Part shown: positions 7,978 through 16,412 of the stretch, piece after piece | How positions within the stretch are numbered: position 1 is the first letter of the stretch | How the letters are laid out: each line of letters starts with the position of its first letter | NCBI RefSeq assembly: GCF_031195445.1 | Contig: NZ_CP133480.1 | Coordinates: forward strand, 3,030,501-3,094,500 | Source: Acuticoccus sp. MNP-M23 | GTDB taxonomy: Bacteria > Pseudomonadota > Alphaproteobacteria > Rhizobiales > Amorphaceae | Direction of reading: 5' to 3' | DNA: 64,000 bases | Notes under the pieces: model-generated | Told to the model about the DNA's origin: nothing | The model's input: only the letters and a program-made list of their open reading frames with translations | The model's database searches: none | Translations under genes and position numbers: made by a program

Positions 7978-8984
7978 GAAGGGAACTCCGTCATGATGCG
8001 CTTCACGATCGGGTCCACGCCGAAGCGGACCGGGTCGGTTGCGGGAAGGTCGTGCTTTGCGGCGGCTGCTTCCAGTGTTTCGAGCGCGTCGGTTTCGGCC
8101 AGCGCCGCGGTGTTGATCGCAATCCCCACCGGGCGGATGGCGGGGTTGGTGAGCTTGCCCATGGCGATGGTGGCTTCGATCACCTCGGCAATGGTGGGCA
8201 GCGGATGGGCAACGCCCCGCATGTTGGTGCGCGTCGGCTCGTGGCAGACGACGAACGCATCGGGCTGTGCGCCATGGAGGAGCCCCAAGGAGACCCCCGC
8301 GAAAGAGGGGTGGAACAACGAGCCCTGGCCCTCCACCAGCTGCCAAGTTGCGGGCTCGGTGGCGGGGGAGAGCCATTCGGCGGCGCCGGAGATGAAATCG
8401 GCGACCACGGCGTCGATGGCAGCGCCCCGGCCGGAGATGAACACGCCGGTCTGCCCCGTGGCGCAGAAGCGTGCGTCGAGCCCTGCGGCCTGCATCCCGG
8501 CTTCCAGCGCCAGCGCGGTGTATTTCTTGCCGACCGAACAGTCCGTGCCCACCGTGAGGAGGCGCAGGCCCGGCCGCTTGGTGCCCTTGCCGGTCTCGAA
8601 ATTTTCGGTGCTGCGGCGCACGTCCAGGAGCTTTCGGCCGTGCTTTTTGGCAGCTTCCGCAATGCGCGGAATGTCGGCGAGCCGCTGGTGGAGGCCTGCG
8701 GCAACGTCCATGCCGGCGGCGAGCGCGTCCTCGATGGAGGAGATCCAGTGCTCGGGCAGCTTGCCGCCGGCATTGACGACGCCGACAATCATGGTCTTTG
8801 CACCGGCGTCTGCCCCTTCGGCAGCATTCATCTCGGGCAGCTTCGCGTCGGCCTTGCAGCCGGGCAGGCGCCATTGGCCAACGCACCAGTCGCGCCGCCA
8901 GTCGACGATGCCAAGCCCGGTCTTGGCGGCCAGTGCATCGGGCACATCACCCAGAAAGAGGAGGTAGGGGCGGGAAATTTCCAT
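7974..8984 (-). CDS. dgcN: D-glutamate N-acetyltransferase DgcN (DUF1611)
   Basis: A 336-residue DUF1611 protein with a P-loop-like segment VGTDCSVGKKYTAL near residue 150 and a family-typical N-terminus, PYLLFLGDVPDALAAKTG. DUF1611/DgcN acetylates D-glutamate to N-acetyl-D-Glu, and DgcA then inverts it to the L form. That assignment follows from established work on the dgcN-dgcA pair and from the adjacency seen here. Two starts are possible: GTG at 9020 and ATG at 8984. I chose the ATG because it places the conserved PYLLFLGD segment at the expected distance. The genes overlap (TTGA), implying translational coupling. Confidence 0.83.
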   Translation of the reverse strand: MEISRPYLLFLGDVPDALAAKTGLGIVDWRRDWCVGQWRLPGCKADAKLPEMNAAEGADAGAKTMIVGVVNAGGKLPEHWISSIEDALAAGMDVAAGLHQRLADIPRIAEAAKKHGRKLLDVRRSTENFETGKGTKRPGLRLLTVGTDCSVGKKYTALALEAGMQAAGLDARFCATGQTGVFISGRGAAIDAVVADFISGAAEWLSPATEPATWQLVEGQGSLFHPSFAGVSLGLLHGAQPDAFVVCHEPTRTNMRGVAHPLPTIAEVIEATIAMGKLTNPAIRPVGIAINTAALAETDALETLEAAAAKHDLPATDPVRFGVDPIVKRIMTEFPS

Positions 8985-9215
8985 GGGCGAGCTGTCCACG
9001 CTGTGAGGTTTTTGCAGCACTGTTCACGCGCTGTTCGGAAGTGTCTGCCAGTTTTTTAAACTTGAGCCGACAAGAGCCAACGAACGCGTATAGACAAAAG
9101 GCATAACCGACGCGGGGCGTATCCGCCAGAACCGCGCGGTTGCGCTGCACAACGAGAGACCGGCAACAGGCCCTTTGCCGACGGGGCCCGAACTTCGGAA
9201 ATAGCTGAGACTTCT
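8985..9215. promoter_or_regulatory. divergent intergenic region between dgcN and the lipid-transport operon
   Basis: 231 bp with no convincing gene separate two outward-facing transcription units, so it must hold the promoters of both. It is less GC-rich than its flanks around 9050-9110 (run TTTTTTAAAC at 9052-9061). A weak TTGAGC (9062-9067) and TATAGA (9089-9094) pair on the plus strand is spaced too widely (21 nt) to be called a promoter with confidence. No operator repeat was seen. Confidence 0.45.
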
Positions 9216-10361
9216 ATGGATGCACGCGTCCCTGCAGCGATGCCCACCGTCGACGCCGAGCGGCGCGGCGATGGCGTGCGATTGTCGTTTGCCGGCGCGT
9301 GGACCATCAACACGGCCGAGATTGCCGAGCATCTGCCACGCGACAATCAGGTCGGCGAGGCCGCGGCCGTGTCGTTCGACCTTGCCGGGGTTTCCGAAAT
9401 CGATTCCGCAGGCGCCTGGCTGATCCACCGCCTGCGCGCCCGGCTGGAATTTGCCGGCCGCCGTGTGACGCTGAACAATGTGGACGATCAGCTCGCCTAT
9501 CTCCTGAAGGAGATCGAGGCGCGTGCCGGTGATCCGGTGTTGCGCCCCCGGCGGCCCTATGCTGTCGTCCGTGCGCTGGCGTCCATCGGGCAATCCGTGG
9601 TTTCGGCAAAGCAGGACATGATTGCGATGCTGTCGATGCTGGGGGTGTTCGGCCTCCGCCTCGTCACGGCGTGTACGCATTTTCGTCACCTGCGCATCAC
9701 ATCCATCCTCGCCAACTTCGACCAGACCTGCCGCGGGGCGGTCCCGATCGTGATGCTCATGAGCTTCCTGATCGGCCTCATCATCGCGCAGCAGGGCGGG
9801 CTGTATCTGCGCTCCTTCGGGGCGGATCTTTTCGTGGTCGACCTGTCGGGCGTGCTGATCCTGCGCGAGATGGGCGTGATTTTGGCGGCAATTCTGGTTG
9901 CAGGCCGGTCGGGATCTGCGTTTACCGCGGAAATCGGCTCCATGCGGATGCAGGAAGAAGTGGACGCGCTCCACGTCATCGGCCTTGACCCTGTGGAAGT
10001 GCTGGTGGTGCCGCGGATGATGGCGCTGATCATCGCCCTGCCGCTCCTGACCTTCCTGTCCGACATTGCGGCGCTGACGGGCGCTGCATTGATTTCATGG
10101 GCCTATCTCGGCATCACGCCCGACCTCTTCATCCAGCGGCTCAACGAGGCGGTGACGCCGGTCGAGTTCTATATCGGCATCGCCAAGGCGCCGTTCATGG
10201 CGCTGATCATCGGCCTCGTCGCTTGCAGCGAGGGGCTGAAGGTGGGCGGCAGCGCCGAAAGCCTCGGCCGCCACACCACCAGCGCGGTGGTGAAGTCGAT
10301 CTTCCTCGTCATTGTGGTGGACGGGGTCTTTGCAGTCTTCTTCGGGGCCATCGGCATATGA
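9216..10361 (+). CDS. mlaE: STAS-MlaE fusion permease of an MCE lipid transporter
   Basis: 381 residues. Residues about 10-105 form a STAS-like (MlaB-type) domain (VSFDLAGVSEIDSAGAWLI), and residues about 130-381 form the MlaE/YrbE permease with its signature loop around GSAFTAEIGSMRMQEEVDAL and several hydrophobic helices ending in VVDGVFAVFFGAIGI. MlaE dimers sit in the inner membrane, bind MlaF inside and an MCE ring outside, and move phospholipid or other hydrophobic molecules. In E. coli MlaB is separate; here STAS is fused to the permease, as is common in alphaproteobacteria. The stop overlaps the mlaF start (ATGA). Confidence 0.92.
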   Translation: MDARVPAAMPTVDAERRGDGVRLSFAGAWTINTAEIAEHLPRDNQVGEAAAVSFDLAGVSEIDSAGAWLIHRLRARLEFAGRRVTLNNVDDQLAYLLKEIEARAGDPVLRPRRPYAVVRALASIGQSVVSAKQDMIAMLSMLGVFGLRLVTACTHFRHLRITSILANFDQTCRGAVPIVMLMSFLIGLIIAQQGGLYLRSFGADLFVVDLSGVLILREMGVILAAILVAGRSGSAFTAEIGSMRMQEEVDALHVIGLDPVEVLVVPRMMALIIALPLLTFLSDIAALTGAALISWAYLGITPDLFIQRLNEAVTPVEFYIGIAKAPFMALIIGLVACSEGLKVGGSAESLGRHTTSAVVKSIFLVIVVDGVFAVFFGAIGI

Positions 10362-11176
10362 GTGTGGCGCACGATCATACCGTCATCGGCAACGATGCCG
10401 CGAAGGGAGCGGCGCCCGACAACATCATCGAGGTGCGCGACGCCACGGTGGGGTTCGGCGACTTCCTCGTCTTCAAGGGGCTCGACCTTGACGTGCGGCG
10501 CGGCGAGATTCTCGGCTTTGTCGGCGGGTCGGGCACCGGCAAGTCGGTGCTGATGCGCACAATTTTGGGCCTCGTTCCCAAGCGGGCCGGCACCATCCGC
10601 ATGTTTGGCCAGGACGTTGACGAGATCGACGACGCAGCGCGGCAGCTGGTCGACCGGCGCTGCGGCGTGCTGTTCCAGATGGGCGCGCTGTTCTCCTCGC
10701 TCACCGTGCGCGAGAACATCCAGGTGCCCATGCGCGAGTATCACAACATGAGCCAGACGCTCATGGATGAACTCGCCCTCTTCAAACTCGACATTGTCGG
10801 CCTGCCTCGCACGGCGGCCGACAAGTTCCCGTCCGAACTTTCGGGCGGCATGGTCAAGCGGGCGGGCCTTGCGCGGGCTCTCTCCATCGACCCCGAACTT
10901 CTGTTCGTGGACGAGCCGACCTCTGGTCTCGACCCGATCGGCGCTGCACAGTTCGACGCGCTGCTTGCACAGCTCCGCGATACTCTGGGGCTTACCGTCT
11001 ACATGGTGACCCACGATCTCGACAGTCTCCACACCGTGTGCGACCGCGTGGCGGTGCTTGCCGAGAAGCGCGTCGTTGTGACCGGGCCCGTGAGCGAACT
11101 CGTGGACTACGATCACCCGTGGGTGCAGGAATATTTCAGGGGGGAGCGCGGCCGGCGCTTCATTCCGGGGGCGTGA
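10358..11176 (+). CDS. mlaF: MlaF-type ABC transporter ATPase
   Basis: A 272-residue ABC ATPase. Walker A is GGSGTGKS (about residues 55-62), the signature is LSGGMVKRAGLARAL, Walker B is LLFVDEPTSGLDP and the H-loop is VTHD. It energises the MlaE permease upstream. The ATG at 10358 overlaps the mlaE stop (ATGA), and the next gene, encoding the MCE subunit, starts 68 bp later. The first 25 residues before the ATPase core are a short polar extension without a recognised motif. Confidence 0.94.
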   Translation: MSVAHDHTVIGNDAAKGAAPDNIIEVRDATVGFGDFLVFKGLDLDVRRGEILGFVGGSGTGKSVLMRTILGLVPKRAGTIRMFGQDVDEIDDAARQLVDRRCGVLFQMGALFSSLTVRENIQVPMREYHNMSQTLMDELALFKLDIVGLPRTAADKFPSELSGGMVKRAGLARALSIDPELLFVDEPTSGLDPIGAAQFDALLAQLRDTLGLTVYMVTHDLDSLHTVCDRVAVLAEKRVVVTGPVSELVDYDHPWVQEYFRGERGRRFIPGA

Positions 11177-11244
11177 GGCCCTTGCTCCCTTTGTATCTGT
11201 TCAAGCGGCGCCTCGGCATGCCGCAAGGAAGCTAGGTCAGTACG

Positions 11245-14200
11245 ATGGAAACCCGTGCCAACTATGTCGCCATCGGAGTGTTCGTGGTTGTGGTGTTCGC
11301 CGCAATCATGGGTTCGCTGTACTGGCTCTACAGTGCCGGAAAATCCGGTGCGACCCAGAGCGTGCGCATCATCTTCCCCGAGCCCACCACCGGCCTGTCG
11401 GCAGGCGGGGCAGTGCTGTTCAACGGCATCCGGGTGGGCGAAGTGGTCAACCTCAGCTTCACCGACGGCGGCGGCGACGACGTGATTGCGATCATCCGCG
11501 TCAATCCCACGACGCCGATCAAGGAAGACACGGTCGCAAAGCTCGGCTTTCAGGGGCTGACGGGCATCGCCTACATCTCGCTGACCGGCGGGTCGGAGAA
11601 GTCCAAAAGCCTGATCACGGCGGACGCGGAGAAGATTCCGACCATTCGTGCCGAGACGTCCGCATTCACCAACGTTCTGGATTCGGCGCAGAATGTGCTG
11701 CGGCAGGTCAACAGCACGCTGGGCGAAGTGAACAGCTTCCTCGCCCAGAACCGCGGCCAGCTCGACCAGGTGGTCGAGAACGTCAACACGATGACGTCGA
11801 CGCTGAACGCGGCAGCGCCCCAGGTTTCCGGCCTCATCACCGACATTGCATCCGCCGGCCGGCAGATTGCCGAAGCCGCCCCCAAGGTCACCCAGATGGT
11901 CGACAGGGCAAGCTCGCTGATCGGCGCCATCGAGCCGACCCGCGTCGAGACCATCGTGACCAACGTGGAGAGCTTTTCCGGCGCGCTGCCCGAGATCGGG
12001 ACCGAAGCGCGCACCGTGGTTGGCAACGTCAACGGCTTGATCACGAGGCTGGACGCTACGGCTGGCACGCTGGGCGACGCGGTTCAGTCCGTGTCCGGCG
12101 TCATGAACTCGCTCGATCAGGATGCCATCGGCGCGATTGTCGCCAACGTGCGCACCGCCACCGGCGCCATCGCCGAGAAGGCCGACGCGCTGGGCACCAC
12201 GCTTGAGAACGCCGCCGCCATTTCCGCAGACGTGCGGACCGTTGCCAGCACCGTGGCCGCGCGGGAAGGCGAGATCGGCACCGCGCTTGACGGCGTCGGC
12301 GGCCTGATCGGCGATGCCCGCAACGCGGTCCAGGCCGCGGCCCCGGCCATCGAGCAGTTCGGCACGGCGCTTTCGGCGGTGACGCCTGCGCGCGTGGAGG
12401 GGATCGTCTCCGGCGTCGAGCGGGTTGCCAGCGGCTTCTCCGCACAGATGCCTGCCATCTCCAGCTTCATCTCGTCGGCAACCGAGGCAGCAGCCGGCGT
12501 CGAGAAGATCACGGCGCTGATCCAGTCGCGCGACGAGGATATCACCGCCTCGCTCACCGATGGCCGTGTCATTCTCTCCAACCTGCGTGAAAGCACCACC
12601 GAGTTCCCCGCACTGGTCCGGTCCCTTTCCGACCGGGTGAACCAGGCCGGGACGATCCTCGCCAGCGTCGACACCGCCGCGCTCAATGCCACGCTGCGCG
12701 ATGCGCGGACCATCTCCGGTGCACTCTCCGCCGAAGCGCCCAACGTGGGGCCGCTGATTGCACGGGTGAGCGGGGCTGCCGGCAGCATCGACACCCTCGC
12801 CACCGGCATTGCCGAAGATCTGCCGCAGATCCGCGGCATCATCAGCGATGCCTCTGGCGCCACCCAGTCGGCCCGCGCCTTTGCCGAAAAGCTCCCCGCG
12901 ATGGCCGATACGCTGCAGCCGGGCATCGAGAACGTGTCCGCGGTGCTGGCGTCCGTCGACGCTGCCGCGGTGGATGCGCTGGTGCGCAACGCGTCTTCGT
13001 TTGCCGAAGGTCTGGCCGGCCAGCGTCAGCCGCTCGAAACGCTGATTGCACGCGTCAACACCGTCGCCGAAACGGTGGCCGGGCAGGCAAGTGCCATTGG
13101 CAGCACCATCCAGAATGCACAGGCGGCGTCCGCCAGTGCGGCAGCCGCCATGCGTCAGGCCGAAACCATTGCCGCCGATGCCGCGCCCGCGCTGCAACAG
13201 CTGGCAGCGGCCGCCGCCGTGGTCACCCCGGCTCGGGTGGACGATATCGTCACCCGCGCGCAGGTGATCATCACCGGCCTGTCGCAGCAGGAACCTGCAA
13301 TCACCGCCATCATCGGCGATGTGCGCGCCACCGCCGAAGCAGCGCGGACCGTCTCCACCGCCCTTGCCGAAGAGGCGCCGAAGCTGCGCGCCATGATCGA
13401 CGATGCCACCACCTCCGCCCGCAATGTGCGCGAGGCATCCGCCAGCCTGCCGGGGCTCGTCGCTTCGGTGGAGCCGGGCGTTCGCAAGGTTGGCGCGGCG
13501 ATGGATGCCATCGACCCTGCGCAGATCGAGGCCATCCAGCGGGATGCGGCATCCTTTGCCGCGGCGCTTGCCAGCCAGCGCGAGGCGATCTCGACGCTGC
13601 TTACCAGCGCATCGGGCGCTGCCACGCGGATCGAGGCGGTCGCCAGCGCCATTTCGCAGCGGATGCCGCAGATCGGCGCCATTCTCGACGGCACCGAGAA
13701 GACGGTTGATTCGGCAAGCACCTTCGCCGCGTCGCTGCCGGGCATCACCGATTCGCTGCAGCCCGGCATCGACAATGTGTCGGCCGTGCTGTCGTCCATC
13801 GATCCTGAGGCGGTGGACGGGATCGTCACCAGCGTCTCCACGTTTGCCGAAACGCTGGCCGGGGAGACGAGCCGGATCACCGCGATCCTCACCGACGCGC
13901 AGACGGCGGCCCGCGACGCGAGCACCATCCTCGCCGGCGTTTCGCCAAAAACCCCGGAGATTGCCGCGGCGATCGACAGCATCACGTCAGCCGCCAATTC
14001 GGCGAGCACCTTTGCAGCGTCGCTGCCGGGCCTGACCGACAAGCTGCAGCCCGGCATCGAGAATTTGTCGGCCGTGCTATCGTCCATCGACCCTGCGGCC
14101 GTGGACGGGATCGTCACCAGCGTCAGGACCTTTGCCGAAACGCTGGCGGGGGAAAGCACCCGGATCACCGCGATCCTCACCGACGCGCAGACGGCGGCCC

Positions 14201-15771
14201 GCGACGCGAGCACCATCCTCGCCGGCGTTTCGCCAAAAACCCCGCAGATTGCCGCGGCGATCGACAGCATCACGTCGGCCGCCAATTCGGCGAGCACCTT
14301 TGCAGCGTCGCTGCCGGGCCTGACCGACAAGCTCCAGCCCGGCATCGAGAATGTGTCGGCCGTGCTGTCGTCCATCGACCCTGCGGCCGTGGAGGGGATC
14401 GTCACCAGCGTCTCCACCTTTGCCGAAACGCTGGCAGGGGAGGCGAGCCGGATCACCGCGATCCTCACCGACGCGCAGACGGCGGCCCGCGATGCGAGCA
14501 GCATCCTCGCCAGCGTGACACCGAAAGCGCCGCAGATTGCCGCGGCGATCGACAGCATCACGTCGGCGGCCAGCTCGGCGCAGGCCTTCGCAGGCTCCCT
14601 GCCGGGTCTGGCGACGAAGCTTGAGCCGGGGATCGAGAACATAGCCACCGTGCTGTCCTCGATCGACGCGACCCAGGTGGAGGCAATGGTGACGGACGTG
14701 CGGCAGCTCACATCGACGCTGGCCTCGCAGGCTCCGAAGATCGAGCGTATCATCACCTCCGCCGATGTTGCGGCTGCCGATGCCGCCGTGATTGCGGCCC
14801 GCCTGCGCGGCGAGCTGGACGGCATCTCCCGCGGTCTCACCAGCGCGGAAGCGGCACTGGCCGATGCCCGCAGCTTTGCCGCCGAGCTGCCGTCGCTGAC
14901 GGCCAACCTCAAGCCGGGGCTGGACAACGCCGGCGCGGCGCTGTCCGCCATCGACCCCGAGGCGATCACCGCAATCATCGACAACGTGCGCGGTGTCTCC
15001 GGCACGCTGGAGGCTGCCCGCGGCGACATCCAGAGCGTGCTGGCGACTGCGGGCAGTGCCGCCCGCCAGGTGGAAAGCGTGACGAGCGCCATCTCCGCCA
15101 AGATTGCGACCATCAATGCCGCAATCGACAGCGCGGGCACCTTTGCTGAGAACCTCGGCACGGCCGGGCCGCAGATTGATGGTGTGATCTCCAAGGCCAG
15201 CAACGCGCTGGACGCGGTCCGCGCCACGGTGGCTGCACTCAACACCAAGGCGATCAACAGCGTGGTGGAGAACGCCGACCGCGTGGCCGCCGCCATCGGC
15301 TCACGGGCCGGCGAGATCGGCGCTGCCATCGACAACGTGTCAGGCGCTGCCAAGGGCCTCGCTTCGGGGCTGGGCACTCTGGGCGGCAGCGATGGCACGC
15401 TCCAGCAGGTCCTTGACCAGGCCAAGCGGGTCGGCGCCAACCTTGAAGCGGCATCCAGCCAGATCAGCGGGATCGTCAGCCGCGCCGGCAATCTGCTGGA
15501 TGGTCCGGTGCAGGGGCTGGTGACGAACGTGTCGGGCGCGGCAACCAACGTCAGCGAGGTTGCTGCATCATTTGCGTCACGCGCCGACGGAATCGCAGGT
15601 GGCTTGTCCCGCTTCAGCCAGGGTGGACTTGACGATCTGCGCGCATTGCTCAACCAAGGACGTAGTACTTTGTCAGCAATTGAGACAGCAGTGTCGAGTT
15701 TTGATCGTAATCCGAGCCGCGTGATCTTCGGTGGGTCCGATGGTCCCCAATACAAGCCGCAACGTCGATGA
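11245..15771 (+). CDS. giant MCE (MlaD-like) periplasmic protein with 96-residue tandem repeats
   Basis: 1508 residues; MCE proteins of this operon type are usually about 150-500. One N-terminal membrane helix (about residues 10-30) is followed by a single MCE domain at about 37-115 (IIFPEPTTGLSAGGAVLFNG, GFQGLTGIAYISL). The rest is Ala/Ser/Thr/Ile-rich and predicted helical, built of degenerate units of about 96 residues; see the repeat entry. MCE rings form hydrophobic tunnels that bridge inner and outer membranes, and a C-terminal helical portion can extend the tunnel as a needle. I infer an unusually long, folded-back helical stalk or barrel. It sits between mlaF and a PqiC-type lipoprotein gene whose ATG overlaps its stop (ATGA). 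Its large antisense frames are composition artefacts. Confidence 0.92.
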   Translation: METRANYVAIGVFVVVVFAAIMGSLYWLYSAGKSGATQSVRIIFPEPTTGLSAGGAVLFNGIRVGEVVNLSFTDGGGDDVIAIIRVNPTTPIKEDTVAKLGFQGLTGIAYISLTGGSEKSKSLITADAEKIPTIRAETSAFTNVLDSAQNVLRQVNSTLGEVNSFLAQNRGQLDQVVENVNTMTSTLNAAAPQVSGLITDIASAGRQIAEAAPKVTQMVDRASSLIGAIEPTRVETIVTNVESFSGALPEIGTEARTVVGNVNGLITRLDATAGTLGDAVQSVSGVMNSLDQDAIGAIVANVRTATGAIAEKADALGTTLENAAAISADVRTVASTVAAREGEIGTALDGVGGLIGDARNAVQAAAPAIEQFGTALSAVTPARVEGIVSGVERVASGFSAQMPAISSFISSATEAAAGVEKITALIQSRDEDITASLTDGRVILSNLRESTTEFPALVRSLSDRVNQAGTILASVDTAALNATLRDARTISGALSAEAPNVGPLIARVSGAAGSIDTLATGIAEDLPQIRGIISDASGATQSARAFAEKLPAMADTLQPGIENVSAVLASVDAAAVDALVRNASSFAEGLAGQRQPLETLIARVNTVAETVAGQASAIGSTIQNAQAASASAAAAMRQAETIAADAAPALQQLAAAAAVVTPARVDDIVTRAQVIITGLSQQEPAITAIIGDVRATAEAARTVSTALAEEAPKLRAMIDDATTSARNVREASASLPGLVASVEPGVRKVGAAMDAIDPAQIEAIQRDAASFAAALASQREAISTLLTSASGAATRIEAVASAISQRMPQIGAILDGTEKTVDSASTFAASLPGITDSLQPGIDNVSAVLSSIDPEAVDGIVTSVSTFAETLAGETSRITAILTDAQTAARDASTILAGVSPKTPEIAAAIDSITSAANSASTFAASLPGLTDKLQPGIENLSAVLSSIDPAAVDGIVTSVRTFAETLAGESTRITAILTDAQTAARDASTILAGVSPKTPQIAAAIDSITSAANSASTFAASLPGLTDKLQPGIENVSAVLSSIDPAAVEGIVTSVSTFAETLAGEASRITAILTDAQTAARDASSILASVTPKAPQIAAAIDSITSAASSAQAFAGSLPGLATKLEPGIENIATVLSSIDATQVEAMVTDVRQLTSTLASQAPKIERIITSADVAAADAAVIAARLRGELDGISRGLTSAEAALADARSFAAELPSLTANLKPGLDNAGAALSAIDPEAITAIIDNVRGVSGTLEAARGDIQSVLATAGSAARQVESVTSAISAKIATINAAIDSAGTFAENLGTAGPQIDGVISKASNALDAVRATVAALNTKAINSVVENADRVAAAIGSRAGEIGAAIDNVSGAAKGLASGLGTLGGSDGTLQQVLDQAKRVGANLEAASSQISGIVSRAGNLLDGPVQGLVTNVSGAATNVSEVAASFASRADGIAGGLSRFSQGGLDDLRALLNQGRSTLSAIETAVSSFDRNPSRVIFGGSDGPQYKPQRR
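12604..15174 (+). repeat. 288-bp (96-codon) tandem repeat array inside the MCE gene
   Basis: Units begin with an (L/F)P motif (usually LPxLxxxLxPG) and contain a conserved (S/A)xIDP-type turn followed by an (T/S)FAxxLA-type helix. Equivalent starts fall at 12604, 12892, 13447, 13735, 14023, 14311, 14599 and 14887: the last six are spaced at exactly 288 bp, and 12892-13447 is two units minus seven codons. The copies at 14023 and 14311 are nearly identical in DNA (about 15 differences by eye over 288 bp), while outer copies are strongly diverged. This pattern indicates repeated in-frame duplication, with the central copies the most recent or homogenised. More degenerate units probably extend upstream to about 12.0 kb. 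Confidence 0.85.
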
Positions 15772-16355
15772 TCGCGTTGACCCGAATCCTTTCGATTTTC
15801 TTAATTGCGGCGCTCGCGGGTTGTAGCGGCGGCGGAAGCAACATCGAAGCGATCTACACGATCAACGCGCTGGAATCGGTGCCCTCATCCAGGGGCACCA
15901 CGGCGCAGCTTTTGGTGCCGGAACCGCGGGCGCTGGAATCGCTGTCCTCGTCGCGGATCCCGGTCAAGCCGACCGCATCGACGCTCTCCTACTATCCTGC
16001 GGTGGCGCTGGAAGATTCCGCACCCAAGGTCATCCAGCGCGTCCTGCTCGACACGTTCCAGAACACCGGGCGCGTGAAGGCCGTCGGCCTGCCGGGGCAG
16101 AGCCTCCTGATCAATTATCAGGTGGTGACGGAAGTCCGTGCGTTTCAGGCGGAAACCTTCGGGGTGGACGTGGCGCGGGTGGAGCTCACCGCCAAGATCC
16201 TCAACGACAGCAACGGCCGCGTCGTTGCCGACCGGATCTTCGTGACCGTGGTGCCGATGTCCGGCGACAGCGCGGGGAGTGCCGCCGACGGCCTCAACCG
16301 CGCATCGCAGGCACTGGCGGCCGATGTGGTGGCCTGGACGCTCGCCACCATCTGA
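15768..16355 (+). CDS. ABC-type transport auxiliary lipoprotein (PqiC-like)
   Basis: 195 residues with a lipoprotein signal peptide: a hydrophobic stretch followed by the lipobox LAGC at about residues 16-19. The mature part resembles the PqiC/DUF330-like auxiliary lipoproteins that accompany MCE transporters, with the YTINALE opening and TAKILNDSNGRVVADRIF core. In E. coli PqiC sits in the outer membrane and docks onto the end of the MCE needle. By analogy this protein would receive the distal end of the giant MCE subunit encoded just upstream; the ATGA overlap supports co-translation. Confidence 0.83.
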   Translation: MIALTRILSIFLIAALAGCSGGGSNIEAIYTINALESVPSSRGTTAQLLVPEPRALESLSSSRIPVKPTASTLSYYPAVALEDSAPKVIQRVLLDTFQNTGRVKAVGLPGQSLLINYQVVTEVRAFQAETFGVDVARVELTAKILNDSNGRVVADRIFVTVVPMSGDSAGSAADGLNRASQALAADVVAWTLATI

Positions 16356-16376
16356 CCGCGGAAAACCACTGAGGCG

Positions 16377-16395
16377 GCGCCGGCAAGGCTGGCGC
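16377..16395. terminator. weak hairpin between convergent genes
   Basis: GCGCCGGC (16377-16384) can pair with GCTGGCGC (16388-16395) with one G-U wobble and a 3-nt loop. It sits in the 57-bp gap between the convergent lipoprotein and dipeptidase genes. No T-tract follows on either strand, so termination may be factor-dependent. Confidence 0.3.
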
Positions 16396-16412
16396 GGCCG
16401 TTGGCGGCGAGG

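Noticed and set aside
9062-9094. Sigma-70-like promoter TTGAGC/TATAGA for the mlaE operon
   Set aside because: The 21-nt spacing is too wide, so it is mentioned only as a weak possibility in the gap entry.
13735-14598. Repeats as a mobile element or CRISPR
   Set aside because: The 288-bp period is an exact multiple of three, stays in one reading frame and has no terminal inverted repeats or spacers.
13155-15755. Long minus-strand frame of 866 codons opposite the MCE gene
   Set aside because: It mirrors the GC-biased repeat composition of the real gene, has no ribosome-binding site or motif, and reads as a Ser/Ala-rich composition artefact.
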